A DNA stretch of 64,000 nt from Bacillus dicomae (GCF_006494425.1 NZ_VHIV01000007.1:1-64000); one strand, 5' to 3'; shown: positions 25,939 through 36,814, counted from the first letter of the stretch. Notes: generated by a model from the sequence alone, not told the origin. Made by a program: numbers and translations.

Positions 25939-26666
25939 ACTGCTTGTAAAATATGTCTTGCTTTCTCTACATTTTTTTCAGTAGGTGGTTCTACATTCGC
26001 AAGTGGATACTTATGCCCAAGTGCTTCCCATTTATATACACCAAGTTTATGGTATGGTAACACTTCAACTTTCTGAACATTAGATAGGCTTTGAATAAAG
26101 CTAGATAACTTTTGTAGATCCTCTTCATTATCAGTAACACCAGGAACTAATACGTGTCGTACCCAAATCGGTTTATTCTTATCCGATAAATAACGAGCAA
26201 ATTGTAAAATATGTTCATTTGGTTTTCCTGTTAATTTACGATGTTTCTTTGAATCAATATGTTTCAAATCCAATAAAACTAAATCTGTGTAATCCATTAA
26301 AATATCTAGCTTATTTTGGAATTCTGGTTCTTCAGAATAACAACCACCTGAAGAATCAATTGTTGTATGAATTCCAACTTCCTTACATTTCTTAAATAAT
26401 TCAATTAAGAAATCTAGCTGTAATAATGGTTCCCCACCACTAACTGTTATACCGCCTCCGGAAGCTTCAATAAAAGGAAGGTAACATGTCACATCCTGCA
26501 TTACTTCTTCGACTGTTATTTCTTTTCCTTTACCGATTTCCCACGTATCAGCATTATGACAATATTGACAACGTAATAAACACCCTTGTGTAAATATGAC
26601 ATAACGAATTCCTGGGCCATCAACAGTACCACAAGACTCTACAGAATGAATTCTTCCTTTTACCAT
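25935..26666 (-). CDS. pflA: Pyruvate formate-lyase activating enzyme PflA
   Basis: 243 residues, radical SAM enzyme. The CxxxCxxC cluster is C29, C33, C36 (GCLLRCQYC), followed by the SAM-binding GGEPLLQ. It abstracts hydrogen from the active-site glycine of PflB to make the glycyl radical under anaerobiosis. It lies 69 bp downstream of pflB on the same strand, so they form an operon. ATG at 26666 has AAGGAGGAAG upstream. Confidence 0.95.
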   Translation of the reverse strand: MVKGRIHSVESCGTVDGPGIRYVIFTQGCLLRCQYCHNADTWEIGKGKEITVEEVMQDVTCYLPFIEASGGGITVSGGEPLLQLDFLIELFKKCKEVGIHTTIDSSGGCYSEEPEFQNKLDILMDYTDLVLLDLKHIDSKKHRKLTGKPNEHILQFARYLSDKNKPIWVRHVLVPGVTDNEEDLQKLSSFIQSLSNVQKVEVLPYHKLGVYKWEALGHKYPLANVEPPTEKNVEKARHILQAV

Positions 26667-26735
26667 GTTACTTCCTCCTTTATTGAAACAGCCTCCCTCT
26701 GCTGTTTATAACATGCAGAGGGACACTTTTTTCAT

Positions 26736-28985
26736 TTACATGCTTTCATGCATTGTACGGTTAATTACATCGATTTGTTGTTCACGAGTTAATTTAATAA
26801 AGTTTACAGCGTAACCAGATACGCGAATTGTTAATTGTGGATATTTCTCAGGATGTTCCATCGCATCCATTAATGTTTCACGGTTAAATACGTTAATATT
26901 TAAGTGATGGCCTTCTTTTACTGCATAACCATCAAGCATTGATACTAAGTTACGTACTTGTACTTCATCTTCTTTACCAAGTGCTTTTGGAATAATAGAG
27001 AATGTATTAGAAATACCATCTTGTGCATCTTTATATGGTAATTTAGCTACAGATAATAATGAAGCTAACGCACCTTTTGTATCACGTCCATGCATTGGGT
27101 TCGCACCTGGTGCAAATGGTTCTCCAGTACGACGACCATCTGGAGTGTTACCAGTTTTCTTACCGTATACAACGTTAGATGTGATTGTTAAGATTGACAT
27201 TGTATGAACAGAATTTCTGTATGTTTTATGTTTACGAAGTTTATTCATAAACGTTTTCACAAGATTTACAGCGATTTCATCTACACGGTCATCATTGTTA
27301 CCGTATTTAGGGAAATCTCCTTCAATTTCAAAGTCAACTGCAATTCCGTTTTCATCGCGAATCGGTTTTACTTTTGCGTGTTTAATTGCACTTAAAGAGT
27401 CTGCTACTACAGATAGACCCGCGATACCTGTTGCCATTGTACGAAGGACATTTGTATCATGAAGTGCCATTTCAATACGTTCGTAGCTATATTTATCATG
27501 CATGTAGTGAATAACATTTAATGTGTTTAAATATAGACCCGCTAACCATTCCATTGTCATATCAAACTTATGCATAACTTCTTCATAATCTAATACTTCA
27601 GAAGTAATCGGTGCGTACTCAGGACCAACTTGTGCTTTAGATTTTTCATCTTTACCACCGTTAATCGCATATAGTAATGCTTTTGCTAAGTTTGCACGTG
27701 CGCCGAAGAACTGCATTTGTTTACCAATTCTCATTGCAGATACACAACAAGCAATTCCATAGTCATCGCCGTAGTCAGCACGCATAATGTCATCATTTTC
27801 ATATTGAATTGCTGATGTTTTAATAGACATTTTCGCACAGTAGTTTTTAAAGTTCTGTGGTAATTGTTTAGACCAAAGAACTGTTAAGTTCGGTTCTGGA
27901 GCTGGGCCTAAATTATCTAATGTATGCAAGAAACGGAATGAGTTCTTTGTTACTAAAGGACGACCATCTAATGCCATACCACCGATAGACTCAGTTACCC
28001 AAGTTGGGTCACCAGAGAATAATTCATTATAATCAGGTGTTCTTGCAAATTTCACAAGACGTAATTTCATAATGAAGTGATCCACAATTTCTTGTACTTC
28101 TTCTTCTGTTAAAGTACCATTTGCTAAATCTCTTTCAATATAAATATCTAAGAATGTAGAAGTACGTCCAAGACTCATTGCAGCTCCGTTTTGCTCTTTA
28201 ATTGCTGCAAGATATGCGAAGTATAACCATTGGAATGCTTCTTGTGTATTTGTTGCTGGTTTAGAAATATCAAAGCCATGAGAAGCAGCCATTTGTTTTA
28301 ATTCTTGAAGTGCACGCATTTGCTCAGATAACTCTTCGCGTAAACGCATTGTATCTTCACTCATTACACCGCCAGTTAAATTTAAATCAGCTTTTTTCGC
28401 TTCAATTAAATGATCAATACCATATAATGCTACGCGTCGGTAGTCACCGATAATACGTCCACGTCCGTATGCATCTGGAAGACCAGTAATTACACCTGAT
28501 TTACGTGCATTTCTCATTTCTGGTGTATAAGCATCGAACACACCTTGGTTATGAGTTTTTCTCCAATCTCTAAAAATACGACTAAGTTCTTTATCCATTT
28601 CGTATCCATAAGATTCACAAGCTTGTTCCGCCATACGAATACCACCATATGGTTGTAAAGAACGTTTAAATGGTTTTTCAGTTTGGAAACCAACTACTTT
28701 TTCAATATCTTTATTTAAATATCCTGGTTCATGTGATGTAATAGAAGAAACAATTTTTGTATCCATATCAAGAACGCCACCATTTTCACGTTCTTTCGTT
28801 GTTAAATCCATTACTTGATCCCAAAGTTGTTTCGTTGCTTCAGTTGCTCCCGCTAAGAAAGATTCATCTCCTTCGAAAACGTTTACATTATTTAAAATGA
28901 AATCGCGAACATCAATCTCTGCTTTCCATTTTTCACCTTTAAAGTTTTCCCATGCGTTTTTAACATTTTCTAATACTTGAGTCAT
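26736..28985 (-). CDS. pflB: Formate C-acetyltransferase (pyruvate formate-lyase) PflB
   Basis: 749 residues. It converts pyruvate + CoA into acetyl-CoA + formate in anaerobic cells. The catalytic pair C413-C414 (GIACCVSAM) and the glycyl-radical residue G724 (RVSGYAVN) are intact. The ATG at 28985 is chosen because GGAGGAG lies before it; an ATG five codons upstream overlaps that ribosome site. pflA follows. The upstream region holds TTGTGA repeats that may bind a redox regulator such as Rex or Fnr. Confidence 0.96.
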   Translation of the reverse strand: MTQVLENVKNAWENFKGEKWKAEIDVRDFILNNVNVFEGDESFLAGATEATKQLWDQVMDLTTKERENGGVLDMDTKIVSSITSHEPGYLNKDIEKVVGFQTEKPFKRSLQPYGGIRMAEQACESYGYEMDKELSRIFRDWRKTHNQGVFDAYTPEMRNARKSGVITGLPDAYGRGRIIGDYRRVALYGIDHLIEAKKADLNLTGGVMSEDTMRLREELSEQMRALQELKQMAASHGFDISKPATNTQEAFQWLYFAYLAAIKEQNGAAMSLGRTSTFLDIYIERDLANGTLTEEEVQEIVDHFIMKLRLVKFARTPDYNELFSGDPTWVTESIGGMALDGRPLVTKNSFRFLHTLDNLGPAPEPNLTVLWSKQLPQNFKNYCAKMSIKTSAIQYENDDIMRADYGDDYGIACCVSAMRIGKQMQFFGARANLAKALLYAINGGKDEKSKAQVGPEYAPITSEVLDYEEVMHKFDMTMEWLAGLYLNTLNVIHYMHDKYSYERIEMALHDTNVLRTMATGIAGLSVVADSLSAIKHAKVKPIRDENGIAVDFEIEGDFPKYGNNDDRVDEIAVNLVKTFMNKLRKHKTYRNSVHTMSILTITSNVVYGKKTGNTPDGRRTGEPFAPGANPMHGRDTKGALASLLSVAKLPYKDAQDGISNTFSIIPKALGKEDEVQVRNLVSMLDGYAVKEGHHLNINVFNRETLMDAMEHPEKYPQLTIRVSGYAVNFIKLTREQQIDVINRTMHESM

Positions 28986-29285
28986 CCTAATCTCCTCCAT
29001 TTTTGATTAGTACAGGACTAAGATTTTTTATATAACAGCTTACACACTTAGAATACTACTTTTTGGTGAAAGTGAACGAAATAGTTGTGACATGTTTGTG
29101 AAATGTTGAGCAAACCACTATAAACATAGTGTTAACTTCACTTAAAAGTCTTTATAATTAACCCTTCCCTTAATTGTATTTTTTTGGTATCCTTATATAC
29201 GAGTCCTATTTTGTAATATAAGAACAATACCCATTGTAGAGCTGTAATACTCTTATCTCCTAATCTGTTATAGTTTTTATAACAG
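28986..29285 (-). promoter_or_regulatory. pflB upstream region with TTGTGA direct repeats
   Basis: This 338-bp gap contains two direct repeats, TTGTGACATG (29085-29094) and TTGTGAAATG (29096-29105), offset by 11 bp, about one helical turn. A CACTAT/ATAGTG inverted repeat lies near 29116-29131. TTGTGA is the half-site of Rex, and TGTGA that of Fnr; neither full palindrome is present. No gene was seen. The exact promoter could not be fixed. Confidence 0.45.
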
Positions 29286-29322
29286 AACAAAAAAGTGTAC
29301 AACATATGTACACTTTTTTGTT
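29286..29322. terminator. Terminator of the glycosyltransferase operon
   Basis: A 15-bp perfect stem AACAAAAAAGTGTAC/GTACACTTTTTTGTT with a 7-nt loop. It ends the leftward operon and can act in both directions. Confidence 0.88.
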
Positions 29323-29323
29323 A

Positions 29324-30871
29324 CTACTCTAAAATATCTCTTTTTCTATTCCCATCATAGAATCCACCACGACTACCTTCTAATACAATTAATTGCTCTA
29401 ATCCTTCGATGTGATCACCAATAATTCGGAGTACAGCTGGCGGATGACCTATTTTTGCAAAATGTTCACTGGGACGAATACGGTTCATCTTATCGACCTC
29501 AACACGACTTACACATGCAACCTCAAATCCTGAAAGAATAGCTTTCACTTGGGCTACACACGGTGCCAGTAAAGATCGATACCCAATTCCTTTCAAACAT
29601 TTCTGGCTAAACGCATTAGGTACAGCAATAAGAGAGCCTACTCCTAAATCTTTTCTATCACAAGCTAAATTTAATGCGTATTTAAATGCAGTTACAAGAT
29701 GAAGCGGTACTCTTAAATCTAAATAATGATTTAGATCATTTAATGCAACATCCATTCCATCTGCAATAGCTTTCGCAAAAGGATATAACTCACTCGCTGG
29801 AATAACAAAATCGCCGTCTATAAATAACACAATTTCACCTTTTGCAAAATACGTTCCAAGTGAGCGCCCCACATCATTTCCGAGTGCTTCTTTATATACA
29901 ATTGTCGTTGCTCCCTTGTCTTTTGCAATCGTTGCTGTTTGATCAGACGAACCATTTACAACAACGATAATTTCAAAAGGTTCAATTTTGCGAAGCTCTT
30001 CTATAACGTTTCCAATTGTTTTCTCTTCATTTTGTACAGGAATAATGACCGATAATTGCTTTCCCTTATACAAATTAGATGTAACGCCCCATCCTTGATA
30101 AAAATCTTCAAAGTCTAAAGTATGATAAACACTTTCTCTTTTCCTATTTCCATCATGATATCTTCCGCGTTCATCGCTATCTACTATCCGCTCCGCTACA
30201 GCTTCTATGTGATCACCTATCATCCGTTTTTCAGATGGAGAAAGACCCGCGCCATACGCAGCATGCTCAGTCGGCCGAAATTTATTTGGCGTAATAACGT
30301 CAATTGCACAATGTCGACTAATTCTCCATTTGCTTTGAACTAAACGTAAATGAGCGACAATAGGATTAACAAAACATTCATATCCAATACTTTGAACAAC
30401 CTCTTTCGTCAACGCGTGAGGTACAGATAATAAAGAATCAATCTTTAATTCTTCACGCTCTAACATTGCATTTAATATTTGGCGCCACACTGTCACGGAG
30501 TGCGGTTTTTGTTTCTTTAAAAATAACGCATCCAAATTATTTAAAACGATGTCGGCCTGATCATGTAAAATTGGATTTAGGAATAATTGTAATTTTGAAG
30601 TTTGAATAGCAAAATCTCCATCTATAAATAGTAATACGTCACCTATCGCGTGTTTTGCGCCAACTGCACGGCCCACATCATTCCCCAGTAGCTCTGTATA
30701 CTTGATTACTTTACACCCTAAACGATCAGCAACCTCTTCTGTACCATCATTACAACCGTTTGCTACTACAATAATCTCTACTGGATTTAATCCTTTTGCC
30801 GATTTAATAACATCTGAAATCGTATCCGCTTCATTACATACAGGTATAATAATCGATAGTGACTTAGCCAT
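29324..30871 (-). CDS. Tandem-domain GT2 glycosyltransferase (paralogue A)
   Basis: 515 residues formed by two fused GT-A domains of about 255 residues each. Each half has the start (V/I)IIPVxNE, the central GNDVGR block, a DGD metal motif (84-86 in the first half) and a closing DGNRKR motif. No membrane segment is present. It is the last gene of a six-gene operon and overlaps the SDR gene by 8 nt; ATG at 30871 is used because the GTG four codons upstream is less well placed. It probably transfers the sugar made by the two preceding enzymes. The acceptor is unknown. Confidence 0.85.
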   Translation of the reverse strand: MAKSLSIIIPVCNEADTISDVIKSAKGLNPVEIIVVANGCNDGTEEVADRLGCKVIKYTELLGNDVGRAVGAKHAIGDVLLFIDGDFAIQTSKLQLFLNPILHDQADIVLNNLDALFLKKQKPHSVTVWRQILNAMLEREELKIDSLLSVPHALTKEVVQSIGYECFVNPIVAHLRLVQSKWRISRHCAIDVITPNKFRPTEHAAYGAGLSPSEKRMIGDHIEAVAERIVDSDERGRYHDGNRKRESVYHTLDFEDFYQGWGVTSNLYKGKQLSVIIPVQNEEKTIGNVIEELRKIEPFEIIVVVNGSSDQTATIAKDKGATTIVYKEALGNDVGRSLGTYFAKGEIVLFIDGDFVIPASELYPFAKAIADGMDVALNDLNHYLDLRVPLHLVTAFKYALNLACDRKDLGVGSLIAVPNAFSQKCLKGIGYRSLLAPCVAQVKAILSGFEVACVSRVEVDKMNRIRPSEHFAKIGHPPAVLRIIGDHIEGLEQLIVLEGSRGGFYDGNRKRDILE

Positions 30872-31829
30872 TGTTTTCTTCACGAAACCATTTAATAGTT
30901 TCTTGCAACCCTTGTTCCCACGTTACTTTTGCTTGAAATTGAACAAGTTCTCTTAATTTCGTTACATCTGGTCTTCTATTTGGAATTTCTTCAAAGCCAT
31001 GTGGATATACCTCTTCGAAAGGAACTTGAACAATCTTTGAAGAAGATTTCGTTAGCTTTTTAATTACTTCTGCTACTTCTTTTATACTCTTCTCATTCTC
31101 AGAACCTATATTAATAATCTCACCATTTACCTTCTCATCCATTGCTCGAATCGTTGCCTCTACCGCATCACTTACATACGTAAAACAACGCGTCTGCTTT
31201 CCATCTCCATATACGAGAATGTCTTCTCCTTGCAGTGCCGCGCTAATAAATCGCGGGATTACCCCTGCATACAGACCATCTTTCGCTCTTGGACCATAAA
31301 TATTAAAATAACGAACAATCGTTACAGGTAAACCTTCTAAAGCGTATCCTAAACATAATGTTTCTTCTAACGTTTTACAAATTGCATAACTCCAACGTAT
31401 TTTAGAAGTTGCACCGTATAATCGATCTCCTTCTTCAGAAAAGGGTGGCTTTGCCTTACCATATACTTCTGAAGTAGACGCAAAAACAACTTTCTTCTTT
31501 CCTTTTAGCGCTGCTTGTAAAATGTTTCTCGTTCCATCAAAATTCGTTTCAATAAGCTCTATACTCTTTTCCATTGTCGTTTTCACACCTAAAATTGCTG
31601 CTAAATGAAACACTACATCATGTTGAGTCACTAATTCATAAATAGAATTTTTATCTAAAACACTTATTGGAATAACCCGAATTTCTTTCATTAACTCATC
31701 ATGATATTTATTTTTCCCTTTATAGAAGTTATCAACGATCGTGACATCATAACCTCTTTTCACTAACTCTTCAGCTAAATGTGATCCAATAAATCCTGCT
31801 CCACCTGTAATTAAACATTTCTTACTCAT
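30864..31829 (-). CDS. NAD-dependent SDR sugar-nucleotide decarboxylase/epimerase
   Basis: 321 residues, extended SDR. NAD motif GGAGFIGSH (9-17), catalytic Ser/Thr in ASTSEVYG, and YAICK as the YxxxK pair. The start ATGA overlaps the dehydrogenase stop. Next to a UDP-HexNAc 6-dehydrogenase it most likely acts on the uronic acid product, by decarboxylation (UDP-GlcNAcA to UDP-XylNAc) or C4 epimerisation. A UDP-XylNAc pathway has been reported from B. cereus as I recall. Sequence alone does not separate these reactions. Confidence 0.83.
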   Translation of the reverse strand: MSKKCLITGGAGFIGSHLAEELVKRGYDVTIVDNFYKGKNKYHDELMKEIRVIPISVLDKNSIYELVTQHDVVFHLAAILGVKTTMEKSIELIETNFDGTRNILQAALKGKKKVVFASTSEVYGKAKPPFSEEGDRLYGATSKIRWSYAICKTLEETLCLGYALEGLPVTIVRYFNIYGPRAKDGLYAGVIPRFISAALQGEDILVYGDGKQTRCFTYVSDAVEATIRAMDEKVNGEIINIGSENEKSIKEVAEVIKKLTKSSSKIVQVPFEEVYPHGFEEIPNRRPDVTKLRELVQFQAKVTWEQGLQETIKWFREENNG

Positions 31830-33070
31830 ACACTCACCTTCTTTATAATTCCACGTGTATCTACGACTTGCTTTATCCCTTTAAAAACCTTCCAATCGAT
31901 ATTAGAGTGATCTGTTAAAATTAAAATACAATCCGCTTGTTTAACGACTTGTTCATCTAAGGAAACAGATTGATACACCTTATCTCCAAATTTTGCGGAA
32001 GAAATATATGGATCGTGATACGCTATCTCGTATCCTTCTTTTATTAACAATTCAATAATTGGCAACGCTGGTGATTCTCTTAAGTCATTTACATCTTTTT
32101 TATATGCAATCCCTACAATTAAAACCGTTGCAGGTGATTGCACCACATCTTTTACTTTCCGGACCATTTTCTCTGGCATTTCCTCATTAATTACATGTGC
32201 CGCCTCAATTAATTGACTTATTGCTCCATTCTTTTTTATTCTCCACTGAAAATATAAAGGATCTACCGGAATACAGTGTCCCCCTATCCCTGGTCCTGGC
32301 CAATACGGCGTAAATCCAAATGGTTTTGTAGATGCCGCTTCAAGTGCCTCATAAAAATCAATTCCTAAACTTTCACATAGTGTATTTAACTCATTTACTA
32401 ATGAAATATTGACTAAGCGCTGAATATTTTCAAATAGCTTACACATTTCTGCTACTTTTGGAGAGCTAACTGGAACAACTACATCAAATATAGTGCTATA
32501 CAAAGCCTGTACTTTTTGTTTACACATTTCTGTTTGTCCACTAATTACTTTTGGAATCGTTTGAACTGAATATTGACTATTTGCTGGATCAATTCTTTCA
32601 GGAGAATACCCAATATAGAAATCTTCTCCTACCTTTTTTCCTGTTTGAGAAATAATCGGAATAATAACTTCCTCGAGCGTACCTGGATATGTGGAACTTT
32701 CGAAAATGAAGGTTTGTCCTTTTTGAAGGTTTTGTTGTATATAATGCGAAGCTGAAATGAGGGCACTTAAGTCTGGTTCTCTTTGTTCATTAATTGGAGT
32801 TGGGACAGTGACAATAACGTAATCACTATTTTGAAAATCAGCAATACCTTGATCCGGTGTATTTACTATTAATTTTTTGCTAGTCAATAAACTTTGTAAC
32901 GATTTAGAAGAAACATCCGGAATATAACTTTCTCCTTTTATAATTGATTCTATTTTTCTAGTATCTTTATCTAATCCAAGCACTGTATGTCCTCTCTCTG
33001 CAAAATGAACTGCCAAAGGAAGACCAACATATCCTAATCCGATAATGGCAACTGTACTACTAACATTCAT
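31826..33070 (-). CDS. UDP-N-acetylhexosamine 6-dehydrogenase (WbpA/WecC type)
   Basis: 414 residues with the three-domain UDP-sugar dehydrogenase layout. The N-terminal NAD motif is [10 protein letters not shown]. The catalytic cysteine is in [13 protein letters not shown], the form typical of UDP-GlcNAc/ManNAc dehydrogenases, whereas UDP-glucose dehydrogenases have GGSCFPKD. The C-terminal domain contains [13 protein letters not shown]. It oxidises C6 twice, to the uronate. It overlaps the upstream glycosyltransferase by 11 nt, and the SDR gene starts at its stop. The reaction class is firm; the exact hexosamine is inferred. Confidence 0.88.
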   Translation of the reverse strand: MNVSSTVAIIGLGYVGLPLAVHFAERGHTVLGLDKDTRKIESIIKGESYIPDVSSKSLQSLLTSKKLIVNTPDQGIADFQNSDYVIVTVPTPINEQREPDLSALISASHYIQQNLQKGQTFIFESSTYPGTLEEVIIPIISQTGKKVGEDFYIGYSPERIDPANSQYSVQTIPKVISGQTEMCKQKVQALYSTIFDVVVPVSSPKVAEMCKLFENIQRLVNISLVNELNTLCESLGIDFYEALEAASTKPFGFTPYWPGPGIGGHCIPVDPLYFQWRIKKNGAISQLIEAAHVINEEMPEKMVRKVKDVVQSPATVLIVGIAYKKDVNDLRESPALPIIELLIKEGYEIAYHDPYISSAKFGDKVYQSVSLDEQVVKQADCILILTDHSNIDWKVFKGIKQVVDTRGIIKKVSV

Positions 33071-34607
33071 CTGTATTCTCTTCTTCCTTTCTCAATTGTT
33101 GAATTATATTTCTATTCCGCTCTCCATCTGTAAAACTCCCGCGTTCGTCTGTAGATTGCAATAAATATGCAATCGCCTCAAGTTGATCACCGAAAATACG
33201 ATCAAATGCTGGAATCCGCCCATTTACAAATCCATGTTGCTCTGGGCGGATTCGATTTGTTTTTATGACATCTACAAAGTCTACCGCTGTAATAGAGAAT
33301 CCCTCCAAAATAGCTTTCATTTGGGCTAGTGGCGGAATGATAAGAGAATCATATCCGATTTTCTCTATTACTTTTTTATGCATAGCATGTGGTACTGCAG
33401 TTAATGAGTTATTCCATAAATCTGGTCGTTTCGCTACCAAATTCACAAAATATTTTCCCATGCTAATTGGGTCTGCCGGATGAAACATATCTAATAAACA
33501 CTGTAAATCATTTAATGCCACATCATTTCCATCTTCAATAGCATGTAAAAATGGAATTAGTTTTTTTCCTGGAATAGCAAAATCACCATCGACAAATAAA
33601 CAAATATCAGCGGTGGCATGCATAGCTCCTATCGCTCGGGCTACATTATGTCCGAGTGCTTCCTCGAATTCAATAACAATGACATTCTCTAGCTTTGCTT
33701 GTTTAATTGTCTCAACGTCCGCTCCATTCGCAACAACTATAATTTCATCTATACCTGCTTTTTTCACTTCTTGTATAACAGATCTTATAGTCGTCTTTTC
33801 TTCTGATACTGGGATAATCACACTATACTTTGCTTTTTCTCTTTGTAATACAACTGGTTTATACTTTCCTATAAACTCTCTATCTCTATTTCCTTCCGAA
33901 AAGCCACCACGCTTACCATATATTTCGATTACGTATTGCAAAGCACGTAAATGATCCCCCATAATACGGCTAGTCGCTTTCGGATAAGGAGAGCCAGGTG
34001 ATGTACCAGTATGAACAGGACGAACTTTATTTGTATGAATGACATCGACCGAAGCCATATCGACAATATCTACTCCTCTAGACATCGCCATCGCTTGAAA
34101 TAGTGCTGGATCCGCTAAATTCCACCAACCAAATTTCTGAATAACTTCCCTACTCATTGCATGCGGAATTGCGATTAAAGATCCAACAACAAGCTCTTTT
34201 TTATTCAAATAACGATTCAACATATATTTGCCAACTGTCGTATAATGTGGTCTCATCTTTAAATACACGGACCATGTTAAATTATTCACAACAATTTGGT
34301 GACCTTGCTGAATGCCTTTTATAAAACGTTGCAGCTCTTTATTATCAATGACGATGTCACCATCTAAAAACAAAACAATGTCGCCTTTCGCTTCTCTAGC
34401 TCCAATAGCCCGTCCAACATCATTGCCAAGAGAATATTTATAATAAATTACATGGCAATGATGTTGTAACGCTATTTCTTTCGTCCCATCTGTCGATCCA
34501 TTATCTACTACAATAATTTCATATGGTTTCAATTTCTCCACTTCTACTAAAACTTGTGATAGAGTACTTGCTTCATTATGCGCTGGAATAATAACTGATA
34601 CTCTCAT
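33060..34607 (-). CDS. Tandem-domain GT2 glycosyltransferase (paralogue B)
   Basis: 515 residues, the same length as paralogue A and the same architecture: two GT-A halves, each with an IIP(A/V) start, a G(N/H)(D/N)VARAIGA-like block, DGD, and a closing (E/D)G(N/E)R-R motif. In the second half GND has become GHN and DGN has become DGE, so one half may be inactive. The start [12 protein letters not shown] at 34607 begins 13 nt after the preceding small gene. A longer frame reaches into that gene but encodes an unrelated hydrophobic stretch. The ribosome site is weak, suggesting coupled translation. Confidence 0.82.
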   Translation of the reverse strand: MRVSVIIPAHNEASTLSQVLVEVEKLKPYEIIVVDNGSTDGTKEIALQHHCHVIYYKYSLGNDVGRAIGAREAKGDIVLFLDGDIVIDNKELQRFIKGIQQGHQIVVNNLTWSVYLKMRPHYTTVGKYMLNRYLNKKELVVGSLIAIPHAMSREVIQKFGWWNLADPALFQAMAMSRGVDIVDMASVDVIHTNKVRPVHTGTSPGSPYPKATSRIMGDHLRALQYVIEIYGKRGGFSEGNRDREFIGKYKPVVLQREKAKYSVIIPVSEEKTTIRSVIQEVKKAGIDEIIVVANGADVETIKQAKLENVIVIEFEEALGHNVARAIGAMHATADICLFVDGDFAIPGKKLIPFLHAIEDGNDVALNDLQCLLDMFHPADPISMGKYFVNLVAKRPDLWNNSLTAVPHAMHKKVIEKIGYDSLIIPPLAQMKAILEGFSITAVDFVDVIKTNRIRPEQHGFVNGRIPAFDRIFGDQLEAIAYLLQSTDERGSFTDGERNRNIIQQLRKEEENTDEC

Positions 34608-34620
34608 ACTTGTATCACGC

Positions 34621-34815
34621 TTACCCTTCCAAGCGAACATAAGAAATAATGGGAATACGTACAACCACATCTTCCGGTGGTCCATAAGAAGGAGAAGTAC
34701 GAACACTTACTGCCCCGTCTGTCACAGATAACAGAATACCCGCAACAATTTCAGCCGCTGTCACAACTTGCACTAACTCACCAACATGGTTACGTAATTC
34801 TTCAGTAAATAACAT
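34621..34815 (-). CDS. Small barrel-like protein (DUF2642-like), second gene of the sugar operon
   Basis: 64 residues, mostly beta: HVGELVQVVTAAEIVAGIL at the start and a YGPPEDVVVRIP turn. The pattern of a GxxV strand, a GxL turn and a final YVRLE strand resembles the DUF2642 small-barrel proteins found with spore coat genes. No catalytic residue is evident. ATG at 34815 has AAAGGAGAC upstream. It is co-transcribed with the next two-domain glycosyltransferase. The family link is my inference. Confidence 0.6.
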   Translation of the reverse strand: MLFTEELRNHVGELVQVVTAAEIVAGILLSVTDGAVSVRTSPSYGPPEDVVVRIPIISYVRLEG

Positions 34816-34831
34816 ATATAAGTCTCCTTTC

Positions 34832-35233
34832 TTACGCTTCTTTAATTGATATAATACTTATAAATGGTAATAAAACTTCTGTTCCTATTCCTTCTTGCAG
34901 TGTTAAGAAATCATCACCAACTGCTACAATCACACCCGTTAACTGTCCAACTGTCACAGTAATTTCTACGTTTTTACCTAAATACTGCTCTGCAATTTCT
35001 TTAAAAGGTGATGTATTACATTCTTTCAAAATGTTACAAATAATAGATTGGAATCTACTTGATTCAATAAACTCTTCCGTAGCTTGCTTAGAGTTTCTTT
35101 GAATAAATCTCGCGAAGTTTTGTGAAAATAAAAGTCTTTCCACAGCAGGCAATAACTTATTATCTAAAAAATAATCTAATTGCCTATTAAACAATCTCGA
35201 TAACTTTTTCCAATACTTTCTGAACAGACACAT
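34832..35233 (-). CDS. Small protein with C-terminal barrel, first gene of the sugar operon
   Basis: 133 residues. The N-terminal 80 residues are basic and helical with no signal peptide. The last 55 form a predicted beta barrel (YLGKNVEITVTVGQLTGVIV, then FLTLQEGIGTEVLLPFISI) much like that of the 64-residue protein after it. ATG at 35233 with TAGGAGGAG. Two related small barrels heading a glycosyltransferase operon is unusual; a spore-surface or scaffold role is possible but not shown. Confidence 0.62.
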   Translation of the reverse strand: MCLFRKYWKKLSRLFNRQLDYFLDNKLLPAVERLLFSQNFARFIQRNSKQATEEFIESSRFQSIICNILKECNTSPFKEIAEQYLGKNVEITVTVGQLTGVIVAVGDDFLTLQEGIGTEVLLPFISIISIKEA

Positions 35234-35275
35234 ACGCTTCTCCTCCTATTATTCTTAAAATATACAAAATACATC

Positions 35276-35293
35276 TATACATCTTAATGTATA
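35276..35293. promoter_or_regulatory. Inverted repeat before the sugar operon
   Basis: TATACAT and ATGTATA separated by 4 bp, 43 bp upstream of the first start codon. It is a possible operator, or part of a sporulation promoter; I could not assign a sigma factor with confidence. Confidence 0.35.
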
Positions 35294-35360
35294 CAAAGCA
35301 GACTTTTTTTGTGATAGGTAAGACATACATTTTTCAAGGAAACAATGTTTTCTAATCACG

Positions 35361-35392
35361 CAAAAAAGACTATCCAAAAGGATAGTCTCTTA
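35361..35392 (-). terminator. Terminator of the serine hydrolase gene
   Basis: Nine-base stem AGACTATCC/GGATAGTCT, AAAA loop, six Ts on the minus strand. Confidence 0.88.
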
Positions 35393-36631
35393 CACTTCAA
35401 TATTTCGCAACATCGTATAAATGTCGTTATTCACTTTACCAAACGATTTAATGTTGTTTTGAATGTTAGATAATAAAACGACATACACACTTCCGTTTTT
35501 ACTAAATCCATTTAAGCAATTCCATCCTGGCATTACACCGTGATTTGAATAACTTCCCGGGTCTACATACCAACCAAATCCATAATCCTTTTTCACGGCT
35601 GTAAACATTTGATCATAACTCTCTTTAGAAATTAACTTTCCTGAGTACAACGCTTCATTAAATAAATATAAATCGTGCGCACTCGTATATATATCACCAC
35701 AACCATATAGTTGTGACATGCTCGGAATATTAGGTGTTGTCATGTTGTTATTTACTATTTTATAACCCGTCGATGGAAACCTTGTTTGCTCTAACGCTTT
35801 ACCGAAACCAGAATGTTTCATACCAGCAGTAGCAAAAATATGTTGCGTAATATACTCTTCTAACGGTTGTCCACTTACCTTCTCAGCAATGTAAGCAAGT
35901 ATAGAATAGTTCGAATCTGAATACTTCCATTTCTCTCCTGGACTCCCAATACGCTTTTGCTTTCCTATTCGTTTGATCAATTCTTCATGAGAAATATCCT
36001 CTGTTCCCTGCTCATACTCTGGAATTCCTGATGTATGTGTTAGTAAATGTTTTAACTGAATACCATTACCTTGAGGGAAATCTGGAATATACTTCGCAAT
36101 CGTATCCTCTACGTTTAATTTATTTTGATCTTTTAATTGCATAATAGCAGTCGCTACAAACGCCTTTGAAATAGAACCAATATAAAAAGTTGTCTCTGAA
36201 TTATTCGGTACTTGTTTCTCTTTATTCGCCATACCGTATCCTTTATTCAAAAGAACTTTTCCGTTCTTCACAATAACCGCTGTCCCGCTAAATCCTGTTT
36301 TTTGTAAATATTGATCTAATTGAGCGTTTTCATTAATTTCTTGAGGTGGTCCCTCAGCAGGCTGTTCTGCAGCTTGTGCTTGCTTCACTTGTTCTTCCTG
36401 CTCTTTTTGTTTTTTTGCTTCTTGCTTCTTTTTTTCTTCTTTCTTTTTTAGCTCTTCTTGTTTCTTCATTTCTGCTGCTGCTTTTAAAGTTTCCTCTTTC
36501 TTATTATGCGCAACAATTTTTGTATACATGAAATATACAAGTGAAAATAGTAAGACGAGAATGATTGTTCTTTTTATGTATACAATCGGTCGACGTGATT
36601 TCCCATTCGCATTATTTTTTTCGTGATCCAT
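35390..36631 (-). CDS. Membrane-anchored serine hydrolase (beta-lactamase/PBP-like, PF00144)
   Basis: 413 residues. A short cytosolic basic N-terminus is followed by one membrane helix (about 21-39), a Lys/Glu/Gln-rich extracytoplasmic stalk (about 43-95, probable coiled coil) and a class C beta-lactamase fold. The nucleophile motif is SISK (S153, K156). The second motif reads YSD where YSN or YAN is common, and HGVMPGW supplies the third motif. It is more likely a D-alanyl or peptidoglycan-related esterase than a true beta-lactamase. A TTG nine codons upstream is an alternative start. Confidence 0.86.
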   Translation of the reverse strand: MDHEKNNANGKSRRPIVYIKRTIILVLLFSLVYFMYTKIVAHNKKEETLKAAAEMKKQEELKKKEEKKKQEAKKQKEQEEQVKQAQAAEQPAEGPPQEINENAQLDQYLQKTGFSGTAVIVKNGKVLLNKGYGMANKEKQVPNNSETTFYIGSISKAFVATAIMQLKDQNKLNVEDTIAKYIPDFPQGNGIQLKHLLTHTSGIPEYEQGTEDISHEELIKRIGKQKRIGSPGEKWKYSDSNYSILAYIAEKVSGQPLEEYITQHIFATAGMKHSGFGKALEQTRFPSTGYKIVNNNMTTPNIPSMSQLYGCGDIYTSAHDLYLFNEALYSGKLISKESYDQMFTAVKKDYGFGWYVDPGSYSNHGVMPGWNCLNGFSKNGSVYVVLLSNIQNNIKSFGKVNNDIYTMLRNIEV

Positions 36632-36814
36632 GATTACTTTTTTCCCCTTATTCACCAATAATTTAATCTCTCTACTAAAGTTTTTTTAGTAGATTATGGA
36701 TAATCCATTCTATGTCATCCCTACTTTATCACGCACTGCACATATTACCAACCTATATGTATTAAAAAGAAAAAGAAAATTTACAAAAGTAAGATTCCCG
36801 TTAAATTTTTAACA

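Noticed and set aside
33060-34706. N-terminally extended form of glycosyltransferase B (33 extra residues)
   Set aside because: The extension lies inside the 64-residue gene in another frame, lacks a ribosome site, and would break the equal 515-residue length of the two paralogues.
35390-36658. Antibiotic-resistance beta-lactamase
   Set aside because: The protein keeps SxxK but has a membrane anchor with a coiled-coil stalk and YSD in the second motif; it fits the broad serine hydrolase family better than a secreted class C enzyme.
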